Shown one piece after another: positions 50,365 to 63,241 of a DNA stretch of 64,000 bases. Source of the DNA: OFTM10 sp964344055 (GTDB taxonomy: Bacteria; Actinomycetota; Acidimicrobiia; Acidimicrobiales; Aldehydirespiratoraceae); assembly GCA_964344055.1 (NCBI GenBank), contig CAYFLT010000007.1:1-64000 (forward strand), read 5' to 3'. The position numbers were made by a program, and so were the translations under genes. Numbering within the stretch: position 1 is the stretch's first letter; each line of letters opens with the position of its first letter. A model generated the notes under the pieces. That model saw only the letters and a list, made by a program, of their open reading frames with translations, had not been told where the DNA came from and searched no databases.

Positions 50365-50869
50365 CGCCACCGACGACGGCCGCCGTGTCCTCGGCGTCGT
50401 CCCCGGCAAGCCCGTGGCCGGCGACCGCAAGGAGCCTGACGAGCAGGACCTCGTCATGGTCTGGCCTCACCTGCTCGTCCGCCATGCCGTGGCCGCGATG
50501 GCGGTCATGTTGTCCGTACTCGTCATCTCGGTGTTCTTCGACGCACCGTTGCGCTCGGTCGCCAACCCCACCGACACTCCCAATCCGGAGAAGGCGCCCT
50601 GGTACTTCGCGGCCCTCCAGGAGCTGCTGTCGCACTTCCATCCGCTCATCGCCGGCGTGCTGGTGCCGGGCGGGATCATCGCGGCCCTGGTCGCCCTGCC
50701 CTACATCGACAACAGCCCGCACGCGAAGGCCCGCAACCGCAAGGTCGCCGTCGTCACCTTCACGATCGTGATGGTCGCCTGGATCGTGTTGACCCTGGTC
50801 GGGTTCGCCTTCCGCGGCCCCAACTGGAGCTGGGTCTGGCCCTGGAACGAATGGCACGGAGAACTATGA
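50357..50869 (+). CDS. cytochrome b C-terminal (subunit IV-like) protein
   Basis: 170-residue protein with three to four membrane helices. The Qo-site motif, normally PEWY or PDWY, is APWYFAALQELL, as in menaquinol-cytochrome c reductases of Gram-positive bacteria. It completes the split cytochrome b begun by the previous gene. ATG 50357 lies within the end of that gene, and its stop overlaps the Rieske ATG. The menaquinol preference is inference. Confidence 0.9.
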   Translation: MTDATDDGRRVLGVVPGKPVAGDRKEPDEQDLVMVWPHLLVRHAVAAMAVMLSVLVISVFFDAPLRSVANPTDTPNPEKAPWYFAALQELLSHFHPLIAGVLVPGGIIAALVALPYIDNSPHAKARNRKVAVVTFTIVMVAWIVLTLVGFAFRGPNWSWVWPWNEWHGEL

Positions 50870-51375
50870 ACACCGACCAGTCCCGCCGCACCTTCCTGGG
50901 CCGCATCTGGAAATTCGGCACCGCGCTCATCGCCGCGGCCGCCGCCTGGACCACCTGGGATCTGCTGCAGCCGCTGCCCACCTCGGGATTCGGTGGCAAG
51001 GTCCGGACGATCCCACCCGAGGCGGTGCCCGATTCCGGCGCCGTCGAGGTGTTGGCTGCCAAGTCGCACCTGGTCCGGGTCGAAGGCGAGCTGTTCGCCC
51101 TGTCCGAGAAGTGCACCCACCTGGGTTGTCGGGTGCCGTACTGCGAGTCGTCCAACCGGTTCGAGTGTCCCTGCCACGGCTCGGTCTTCAACCGCAAGGG
51201 TGAGCTGCTCACCGGACCGTCGCCCCGAGGACTCGACCGGCATCCGATCGAGGTCGGCGAGGACGGCCTCGTCTACATCGACACGGGCACCAAGATCGAT
51301 GGTCCGGCACCCGGCGTCGAGACGATCGACGAGCCGAGTCCCGGTCCGAACTGTGCGGTGGAAAGCGAGCACTGA
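50866..51375 (+). CDS. Rieske iron-sulfur protein (Tat-exported)
   Basis: 169-residue Rieske [2Fe-2S] protein. Ligands are C83 and H85 (CTHLGC), C101 and H104 (CPCHGS), with C88 and C103 positioned for the stabilising disulfide. A twin-arginine motif SRRTFLG (residues 6-12) precedes the N-terminal membrane anchor (ALIAAAAAWTTWDLL). It extracts one electron from quinol at the Qo site and passes it to cytochrome c, here probably the adjacent gene. Translationally coupled on both sides. Confidence 0.96.
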   Translation: MNTDQSRRTFLGRIWKFGTALIAAAAAWTTWDLLQPLPTSGFGGKVRTIPPEAVPDSGAVEVLAAKSHLVRVEGELFALSEKCTHLGCRVPYCESSNRFECPCHGSVFNRKGELLTGPSPRGLDRHPIEVGEDGLVYIDTGTKIDGPAPGVETIDEPSPGPNCAVESEH

Positions 51376-51824
51376 TGGCGTACGGCTACACCACCGACCC
51401 CGAACTCGATCGGTCCACCAACCGGGTGATGGCCGTCGGTGCAGTCCTGCTGCTCGCGATGGCCGCCGCGTTCCCGCTCTACCTCAGCTACGAGCCGTCG
51501 GCGCGTGAGGAGGCCCGGGCCGAGCAGCTCGATTCGCTCGCTCACGAAGGCGAGACCATCTGGGGCTTCAACTGCGCCTCCTGCCATGGCGAGACCGGCG
51601 AGGGCGGAACGGCCCCGGCGCTCAACGCCAAGCAGTTCCTCCAGAGCGCCACCGACGACCAGATCTCCCTGCTCGTCGCAGTCGGCGTGCCCGGCTCCCC
51701 GATGGGGGCCTACTCCCAGGACTTCGGTGGCCCGCTCACGTCCGAGCAGATCAAGGCCATCACCACCTGGCTCCGCTCCCTCGAGGACGAAGCCCCCGAC
51801 TTCCCGAACTGGCGCAACCCGTGA
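51375..51824 (+). CDS. membrane-anchored monohaem cytochrome c
   Basis: 149-residue class I cytochrome. One N-terminal membrane helix (VMAVGAVLLLAMAAAFPLYL) precedes a haem site CASCH (C67, C70, H71), with a likely Met ligand in GSPMGAYS. It overlaps the Rieske stop by one base, so it is the natural electron acceptor of the bc-type complex. It may pass electrons to the dihaem cytochrome or to the terminal oxidase at the start of the window. Confidence 0.93.
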   Translation: MAYGYTTDPELDRSTNRVMAVGAVLLLAMAAAFPLYLSYEPSAREEARAEQLDSLAHEGETIWGFNCASCHGETGEGGTAPALNAKQFLQSATDDQISLLVAVGVPGSPMGAYSQDFGGPLTSEQIKAITTWLRSLEDEAPDFPNWRNP

Positions 51825-51852
51825 CCGGGCCCGCCAGCACCACTGAAAGCGA

Positions 51853-53511
51853 GTGACCGTGACCGACATCGAGACCAGTGAGGATCCAGCGGACCAGCCT
51901 CCGAAGTTGCTCGACTTCAATCAGGAGAGCATCCGGGTCCTGCACTACACGTGGATCGCCTTCTTCATGACGTTCTACGTCTGGTTCAACCTGGCGCCTC
52001 TCTCGACGACGATGCGAGGGGATCTGGACTGGCTCACCAAGGAGCACGTCAAGATCCTTCTGATCTGCAACGTCGCGCTCACGATCCCGGCCCGAATCAT
52101 CGTCGGCGCCCTGATCGACCGCTTCGGTGCCCGGGTGGTGTTCACCGGACTGATGATCACCATGTCGGTGCCGGCGATCTGGTTCGCCTTCGCCGACAGC
52201 TTCACCCAGCAGATGATCTCCCGCCTCTTCCTCGGCGGCGTCGGTGCCGGCTTCGACATCGGCATCAAGATGGTGGCCCAGTGGTTCCCGCCGCAGTACG
52301 TCGGTCGAGCCGAGGGCTTCTACGCCGGCTGGGGCAACTTCGGGTCCGCCTTCGCCGCGATGACACTGCCGTGGTTCGCCCTCACCGTGCTCGGCAACTG
52401 GTTCGACATGGGCGAGGGCGCCTGGCGCTGGGCGATGGCCATCAACGGCCTCGTGCTCGCCGTCTACGGCGTCATGTACTACTTCCTCGTCCGCGACGTC
52501 CCCGACGGCCGCACCCTGACCAAGACCAAGAAGGCCGAGCCGATGGTCTGCTCGTCCTACGGCGACCTGGTCCAGTACCTGATCTGGTCGATCCCGCTGA
52601 TCGGTGCCCTCGGCGTCCTCGCCTGGCGAATCAGCAACGTCAAGGTCGACGGCGACTACATCCTGAGCGACAGCGGCCTCTATGCGATCTACGCAGTCCT
52701 CACCGTGGTCTACCTCGGTCATGTCGGCAAGACGCTCCACGTCAACCTGCCGTACCTGAAGGCCGGAGTGCCGGAGAAGGAGAAGTACCACTTCGGTTCG
52801 GTCGCAGCGCTCAACAGCACCTACTTCGCCAATTTCGGTGCGGAGCTCGCAGTCGTTTCGATGCTCCCCGCCTTCTTCGAGACCACCTTCGAGCCGCTGC
52901 GCAACAGCGACGGTGGCCCACTCGTGACCGCCACCGTCGCCGGTCTGGTCGCGTCCTCGTTCGCGTTCGTCAACCTGGTGGCCCGCCCCCTCGGCGGCTA
53001 CCTGTCCGACGAGCTGCCCAGCCGCAAGCGCACGATGCTCATCTACATCTTCGGCATCGTCGTCGGCTTCTTCCTCATGGGGTTCATCGCCAAGTGGGCC
53101 CCCGGGGTCGACGAGGACGGCCTGCGCAACATCGTGCCGATGTTCGGCGGCCTCACCTGGCTGATCATCGCCGTGGTGATCACGATCTTCGCCTCCCTGT
53201 TCGTGCAGGGCGCCGAAGGCGCCACCTTCGCCATCATCCCGATGGTCAACCGCCGCATGACCGGTCAGATCGCCGGCATGGCCGGCGCCTACGGCAACGT
53301 CGGTGCCGTCATCTACCTGGTGATCTTCTCGCTGGTCGACGCCCGCACCTTCTTCTTCATCCTGTCGGGTGGCGCCGCAGTGAGCTTCCTCATCACCCTT
53401 CTCCTCCTCGAGGAGCCCAAGGGATCGTTCGCCACTGGCTTCGACGACGAGGAGCTGGCCCCGCAGCCCGATGCCGAGGAGTCGAGCTCGGATCCGGTGG
53501 CGGGCTCGTGA
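51853..53511 (+). CDS. narK: nitrate/nitrite transporter, NarK family (first copy)
   Basis: 552-residue MFS protein with twelve helices plus extended loops. It has LNVAL-like early helices with VGALIDRFGARVV (motif A), GIKMVAQWFPPQYVGRAEGFYAGWGNFGSAFAAM (the nitrate-signature region with conserved Gly and Asn) and the second signature NVGAVIYLVI. It resembles the NarK1-type proton/nitrate symporter branch more than the antiporters. GTG 51853 starts it 28 bp after the cytochrome. A second, different NarK follows directly. Confidence 0.91.
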   Translation: MTVTDIETSEDPADQPPKLLDFNQESIRVLHYTWIAFFMTFYVWFNLAPLSTTMRGDLDWLTKEHVKILLICNVALTIPARIIVGALIDRFGARVVFTGLMITMSVPAIWFAFADSFTQQMISRLFLGGVGAGFDIGIKMVAQWFPPQYVGRAEGFYAGWGNFGSAFAAMTLPWFALTVLGNWFDMGEGAWRWAMAINGLVLAVYGVMYYFLVRDVPDGRTLTKTKKAEPMVCSSYGDLVQYLIWSIPLIGALGVLAWRISNVKVDGDYILSDSGLYAIYAVLTVVYLGHVGKTLHVNLPYLKAGVPEKEKYHFGSVAALNSTYFANFGAELAVVSMLPAFFETTFEPLRNSDGGPLVTATVAGLVASSFAFVNLVARPLGGYLSDELPSRKRTMLIYIFGIVVGFFLMGFIAKWAPGVDEDGLRNIVPMFGGLTWLIIAVVITIFASLFVQGAEGATFAIIPMVNRRMTGQIAGMAGAYGNVGAVIYLVIFSLVDARTFFFILSGGAAVSFLITLLLLEEPKGSFATGFDDEELAPQPDAEESSSDPVAGS

Positions 53512-53550
53512 GCAGGCACCAGAACTACGAAACGCTCGAGAGGAGCGGTC

Positions 53551-55155
53551 ATGGCTGACATATATGAGTGGGATCCCGAGGACGAGGAATTCTGGGAGCG
53601 CGAGGGCAAGCACATCGCCAACCGGAACCTGTGGATCTCGATCCCGAGCCTCCTCTGCGGCTTCGCGGTCTGGCTCTACTGGTCGATCATCACGGTCCAG
53701 ATGCTCAACCTGGGCTTCCCGTTCGAGCAGTCGGAGCTGTTCACCATCACGGCCATCGCCGGTCTGACCGGCGCCAGCCTGCGAATCCCGAGCAGCTTCT
53801 TCATCCGCATCGCCGGTGGTCGCAACACGATCTTCTTCACGACGGCGTTGTTGATCATCCCGGCGGCGGGCACGGGCTTCGCCCTGCTCGATCAGGACAC
53901 ACCGCTCTGGGTGTTCCAGCTCCTGGCCTTCCTGTCCGGCCTCGGTGGCGGCAACTTCGCCTCATCGATGTCGAACATCAGCTTCTTCTTCCCGAGGAAG
54001 ATGCAGGGCCTGAGCCTCGGGCTGAACGCCGGGCTCGGCAACGCCGGCGTCACCACGATGCAGCTGTTGATCCCGCTGGTCATGACCTCCGCGGTCTTCG
54101 GTGGCGGCTCGATGGTCCTGGAGAAGAACTCCGGAACCCTGATCGGCACCATCGATGCGGGCACCGAGACCTGGATCCACAACGCCGGCTTCGTCTGGCT
54201 GGTCCTGCTCATCCCGCTGGCGATCCTGGCCTGGACCCGGATGAACAACATCCGTGCCGAGCATGTGTCGCCCAACATCGGTTCGCCGTTGTCGTCGTTC
54301 GGCAAGATCATCGGGATGCTGGTGGTCGCCTTCCTGACCTCGGCGATCGGCCTCTACATCATCCTCCCGGACCCGACCGGCCTCGGCGCTCCTTCGTGGG
54401 CCAAGTACCCGGTGATCGCCGGTGTGATCACGCTCACGGTGCAGCTGCTCAAGCGGATCCCTGGTGAGATCAAGCCCAACCTCGAGCGCCAGTTCAAGGT
54501 GTTCGAGAACCGGCACACCTGGGTGATGAGTGTCATCTACACGATGACGTTCGGCAGCTTCATCGGCTACTCGGCCGGCTTCGCCCTGGCCATCAAGGTG
54601 GTGTTCGGCTTCAAGCACATCGAGACCGATGGTGTCTGGGACCACTCGATCGCCAACCCGGACGGCCCGTCCGCACTCACGTATGCCTGGATGGGCCCGT
54701 TCATCGGCGCGTTCATCCGCCCGATCGGTGGGTGGATCTCCGATCGTGTCGGTGGTGCCCGGGTCACCCACTACGTGTCGATCGTCATGACGGCGTCGGC
54801 GCTCGGCGTGGCCTACTTCCTGCGTCAGGCGTACCAGTCCGAGACGCCCGAAGACTTCTTCGTGCCGTTCTTCCTGCTCTTCCTGCTGCTGTTCGCCGCC
54901 TCCGGCATCGGCAACGGGTCGACCTTCCGGACCATCGCCATCGTGTTCAACCGTGAGCAGGCCGGGCCGGTGCTCGGCTGGACCTCCGCCGTCGCCGCCT
55001 ACGGCGCCTTCGTGGTGCCCCAGGAGTTCGGTGAGCAGATCAAGGGCGGGACCCCCGAGGTCGCCCTGATCGGCTTCGCCATCTTCTATGTGGTCTGCCT
55101 GGTCCTGAACTACTGGTACTACCTCGGGCCCAAAGCGGAGTTCAAGAACCCATGA
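53551..55155 (+). CDS. narK: nitrate/nitrite transporter, NarK family (second copy)
   Basis: 534-residue MFS protein. The opening REGKHIANRNLWISIPSLLC and AVWLYWSIITVQM match E. coli NarK/NarU-like nitrate/nitrite antiporters. Nitrate signatures are visible (SFFFPRKMQGLSLGLNAGLGNAGVTTMQ). ATG 53551 follows GAGGAG. With the first copy it forms the symporter/antiporter pair that in Paracoccus is one fused protein: one starts nitrate entry, the other exchanges nitrite out. Its stop overlaps the dihaem cytochrome ATG. Confidence 0.93.
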   Translation: MADIYEWDPEDEEFWEREGKHIANRNLWISIPSLLCGFAVWLYWSIITVQMLNLGFPFEQSELFTITAIAGLTGASLRIPSSFFIRIAGGRNTIFFTTALLIIPAAGTGFALLDQDTPLWVFQLLAFLSGLGGGNFASSMSNISFFFPRKMQGLSLGLNAGLGNAGVTTMQLLIPLVMTSAVFGGGSMVLEKNSGTLIGTIDAGTETWIHNAGFVWLVLLIPLAILAWTRMNNIRAEHVSPNIGSPLSSFGKIIGMLVVAFLTSAIGLYIILPDPTGLGAPSWAKYPVIAGVITLTVQLLKRIPGEIKPNLERQFKVFENRHTWVMSVIYTMTFGSFIGYSAGFALAIKVVFGFKHIETDGVWDHSIANPDGPSALTYAWMGPFIGAFIRPIGGWISDRVGGARVTHYVSIVMTASALGVAYFLRQAYQSETPEDFFVPFFLLFLLLFAASGIGNGSTFRTIAIVFNREQAGPVLGWTSAVAAYGAFVVPQEFGEQIKGGTPEVALIGFAIFYVVCLVLNYWYYLGPKAEFKNP

Positions 55156-56051
55156 GACGCACGCCACGGTCGACGGCCGGCCAGTTGTTGCGCAGGTGCC
55201 AGGCACCCGCAACACCTCGGCTCGTCATCGGTGTACTGACGCTGGCGTTCTCCCTGGCGGGGGCAGCGGCCCTCGCGGGAGGGGCGGCCGCGTCGGGCGG
55301 GCCCGTGCTCGCCCAGGACGAGGCGCTCGGGGCGCAGGTGTACTCCGACAACTGCGCCCAGTGCCACCAGGCCACCGGCCTCGGCGTCGAAGGAACGTTC
55401 CCACCCTTGGCCGGCAACCCGAACTCGGCAGACGCGGCGTACGTGGAGTCCACCGTCCGGGACGGGCTGAGTGGCCCGATCGAGGTCCTCGGGGTCACCT
55501 ACGACGGCGACATGGCCGCCTTCGGCGACCTCTCCGACGACGAGGTGGCCGCGGTGGTCGCCTACGTCGGCACCCTGGCCGACAAGGACACGTCGGCCCC
55601 CGAGCCCGAACCCGAAGTCGTCGAACCCGGCGACATCGGTGAGGGGCGCGACCTCTTCATCGGCTCGACCCGCTTCGCCGAGGGTGGCGGTGCCTGTTCG
55701 AGCTGCCACACCGCCGGCGACGTCGGCAACCTCGGCGGCTGGAGCCTCGGCCCCGATCTCACCAGCACCCACGACGATCTCGGCGGCGATGTCGGGCTGT
55801 CGGCGTGGCTGTCGAACCCGGCGTCGGCCACCATGCGGCCGATCTTCCGCGACAACCCGATGACCGAGGCGGAGATCGCCGACGTCGTCGCCTTCCTCGC
55901 CGACGCCCCGAATCAAGACGAACCGACCGACCCCGGTGACGGCCTTCTCTACGGAGGGTTCGCCGGCCTGATTCTGCTCATCGGTGGCATGGCCATCGCG
56001 TGGCGCGGCATGCGCCAGAGCTACATGGACCGCCTGAGGAGCAAGCGATGA
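55152..56051 (+). CDS. dihaem cytochrome c, membrane-anchored
   Basis: 299-residue protein with an N-terminal signal or anchor helix, two class I cytochrome domains (haem sites CAQCH at 68-72 and CSSCH at 182-186) joined by an acidic Pro/Glu linker, and a C-terminal membrane helix (LLYGGFAGLILLIGGMAIAW). It lies between narK and narG. Haem c proteins next to NarGHI occur in Thermus (NarC), where they link quinol oxidation, NarI and other reductases. A role as electron conduit between the bc complex and nitrate reductase is inferred. Confidence 0.92.
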   Translation: MRRTPRSTAGQLLRRCQAPATPRLVIGVLTLAFSLAGAAALAGGAAASGGPVLAQDEALGAQVYSDNCAQCHQATGLGVEGTFPPLAGNPNSADAAYVESTVRDGLSGPIEVLGVTYDGDMAAFGDLSDDEVAAVVAYVGTLADKDTSAPEPEPEVVEPGDIGEGRDLFIGSTRFAEGGGACSSCHTAGDVGNLGGWSLGPDLTSTHDDLGGDVGLSAWLSNPASATMRPIFRDNPMTEAEIADVVAFLADAPNQDEPTDPGDGLLYGGFAGLILLIGGMAIAWRGMRQSYMDRLRSKR

Positions 56052-56082
56052 CCCCCGACGCACGGACCGAAGCGAGCAAGCG

Positions 56083-56086
<4 letters not shown>
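56048..56086 (+). CDS. possible 12-codon leader minigene before narG
   Basis: ATG 56048 overlaps the cytochrome c stop (ATGA), runs MTPDARTEASKR and stops at TGA 56084-56086, which overlaps the narG ATG 56083 (ATGA). A 14-base direct repeat GAGCAAGCGATGAC (56039-56052 and 56074-56087) supplies both start regions. The layout would let ribosomes pass from the cytochrome to narG by two successive couplings. Evidence is arrangement only. Confidence 0.35.
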
Positions 56087-59706
<3,620 letters not shown>

Positions 59707-59715
59707 GAGCACGCC

Positions 59716-61235
<1,520 letters not shown>

Positions 61236-61239
<4 letters not shown>

Positions 61240-61757
61240 TGCATCCCGCCGACGTCGTCGCCCTCGGCTACCGGTATCCGTCCCCGGCCGCCGCCGAGGT
61301 CCTCGGCCGGGCCGTCGACGCCCTACCGAAGTCGTCGGTGCACAAGGCCATGGCCGACTTCCGCGAGGCGGTCGCCGGTCTCGAGCTGGGGGAGTGGGAG
61401 GAACTCCACACCCGCACCCTCGACCTCTCACCGGCGTTCGTGCCCTACGTGGGCCACGTGGTGTGGGGTGAGAACTACCGCCGCGGCGAGTTCATGGCCG
61501 ACCTCAAGCGCCACATGGAGGACCACGGTGTACACCTCGGTGGCGAGCTTCCGGACCACATCGAACCGGTGCTGCGCTACCTGGCCGCTGTGCCCCAGCC
61601 GCTCGACGATCTCGTCGAGGTGCTGACCGGCGCCGTGGACGAGATGCGCTCCACTCTGAAGCAGGCCGACAAGCGGAATCCGTACCGGCACCTCCTCGAC
61701 GCCACGCTGGCGGTGGTCGAGGACCTCAAGCCACTCGCGATCGGAACGAGATCATGA
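61236..61757 (+). CDS. narJ: nitrate reductase molybdenum cofactor assembly chaperone
   Basis: 173-residue NarJ/TorD-family chaperone needed for cofactor insertion into NarG and for membrane attachment. All-helical pattern, with LGYRYPSPAAAEVLGRAVDALP at the N-terminus and the YVGHVVWGENYRRGEFMADLKRHMEDHG segment that corresponds to the NarJ core. It starts at GTG 61236 or the next ATG 61239, both overlapping the narH stop. Its stop overlaps narI by 4 bases. Confidence 0.93.
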
Positions 61758-62391
61758 GCACCAACGACCTCCTGTTCGGCGTCTTCCCCTACGTGGCCGT
61801 GGCGTTGCTCGTGATCGTCACGATCGCCCGGTGGCGGCTGCACCCGTTCTCGGTGTCGTCGCTGTCATCCCAGCTGCTGGAGAGCCGCAAGCTCTACTGG
61901 GGCTCGATCCCGTTCCACTGGGGGCTGTCGCTGATCCTGCTCGGGCACCTGATGGCCCTCATCGTGCCGCGGGGCTTCGAGATATGGAACGGCGAGCCCT
62001 TGCGGCTCTACCTGCTGGAGTTCACCGGCCTGGCCCTCGGCCTGTGGGCCGCGTTCGGACTCGGCGTGCTCGCGCACCGCCGCCTCACCGGCAGCCTTGG
62101 TCCGGCCATAGGCCGAACTGCTGGGGGACGTCGGTGTTCGTGCCGTACGTCCGCTCGATCCTGACCCTCGATCCGAAGCCCGAGTACGTCGACCCGCTGC
62201 CGTTCGTCCTGCAGCTGCACGCGTTCACGTTCTGGGTGTTCCTCGCGGTGTTCCCCTTCACGCGGCTGGTGCACATCATCACCCTGCCGCTCGGGTATCT
62301 CACCCGGCCGTGGCAGCGGGTTGTCCGCATGCGTGACGACCCGGCCGTGTACCACTCTGCCGCCGACAAGCCCCTCGAGCGCCAACACTGA
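61754..62391 (+). pseudogene. narI: nitrate reductase gamma subunit, frameshifted with internal deletion
   Basis: Cytochrome b subunit that passes quinol electrons to NarH. The first part (ATG 61754) has FHWGLSLILLGHLMAL with the first haem histidine pair, and reads to RRLTGSL before going out of frame and stopping at 62164. A second frame resumes at about 62115 (WGTSVFVPYVRSILTLDP) and carries the second pair (QLHAFTFWVFLAVFPFTRLVH) to 62391. Compared with E. coli NarI, about 35-40 residues, including one membrane helix, are missing at the junction near 62095-62120. There are no N here, so it is either an unmarked assembly deletion or true decay. Confidence 0.85.
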
Positions 62392-62489
62392 ACTCTCGCG
62401 TGGTGAATTCGGGGTCTGATCCCTGTTGCTTCTCGGGTTCTGCGTACTGGTACTCAGAACTCCGGTGACGTGAGGTCTACTGTCGAACT

Positions 62490-63167
62490 GTGGGCCAGAC
62501 CTTTCTCTCGACCCTCTCTCCCGACCTGATCCGCCAGCTCGAGGAGGCTGGAACCCGTCGGCGTTACCCGGCTCGGACGTTCCTGCATCACGAGCTGGAC
62601 GAGTCGCACCACGTCTTCGTGATCGAGACCGGCCTCATCCGCGTCGAGCGGTCGTTGCAGTCGGGCCGCACCATCCTCTTGACCCTGGCCGGCCCGGGCC
62701 AGCTCCACGGAGAGCTCGGGGTGATCGACGGGACCCCACGCTCAGCCGCGGCCCGCACCGTCGTCGACAGTCGCCTCCTCGCCGTGCCGGCCGATCGCTT
62801 CACCGAGATGATGCAGGCCAACGGAGACCTCGCCTACGCGGTGCTCACGCGCGTCACGAGGCGCCTTCGAAGCCTGACCGATCAGCTCGTGGAGACCACG
62901 GCCCTACCCGCCGCGGCCCGGGTGGCCACGCGATTGCTCGAACTGCTCGATGCCACCGGCGGGAGGGTCGACGGTGATGGGGTGATCGACCTCCGGCTGC
63001 CGATCAGCCAAGAGGAACTGGCCCAGTGGGCCGGGCTCTCGCGCGAAGGTGCGGTCAAGGGCCTCGGTGAGCTCCGATCCGAAGGGATCATCGAGACCGC
63101 ACGCAAGCGGGTACGGATCGGTGATCTCTCCCGCCTCGAAGCGGCGGCCGGTGAACCACTCACCTGA
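62490..63167 (+). CDS. Crp/Fnr-family transcriptional regulator (cyclic-nucleotide type)
   Basis: 225-residue regulator with an N-terminal cNMP-binding barrel and a C-terminal winged helix (PISQEELAQWAGLSREGAVKGL). The phosphate-binding cassette GELGVIDGTPRSAAART (74-90) keeps Gly-Glu-Leu and Arg-Ser, so cAMP binding is plausible. There are no N-terminal cysteines, so it is not an Fe-S FNR. GTG 62490 starts it 98 bp after narI. Its position suggests control of the nitrate cluster. The upstream gap contains a GGGGTCTGATCCCT-like palindrome near 62410. Confidence 0.92.
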   Translation: MGQTFLSTLSPDLIRQLEEAGTRRRYPARTFLHHELDESHHVFVIETGLIRVERSLQSGRTILLTLAGPGQLHGELGVIDGTPRSAAARTVVDSRLLAVPADRFTEMMQANGDLAYAVLTRVTRRLRSLTDQLVETTALPAAARVATRLLELLDATGGRVDGDGVIDLRLPISQEELAQWAGLSREGAVKGLGELRSEGIIETARKRVRIGDLSRLEAAAGEPLT

Positions 63168-63171
63168 TCTG

Positions 63172-63188
63172 TTCCCATGATGTGGGAA
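63172..63188. promoter_or_regulatory. palindromic operator candidate before the IclR gene
   Basis: TTCCCA-TGATG-TGGGAA (63172-63188) is a perfect 6-bp inverted repeat with a 5-base spacer. It lies 4 bp after the Crp gene and 53 bp before the IclR start. IclR-family proteins bind short palindromes of this kind near their own promoters. Confidence 0.5.
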
Positions 63189-63241
63189 TCGGTCGACAGG
63201 ATTCCCGGTTAGCGGTAATCTCCCCCTCGTAAGGGGGCAGC

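Noticed and set aside
51760..53613. 617-codon minus-strand open frame opposite narK
   Set aside because: Rich in His, Asp, Glu and Arg as expected of antisense to a membrane protein; no family features.
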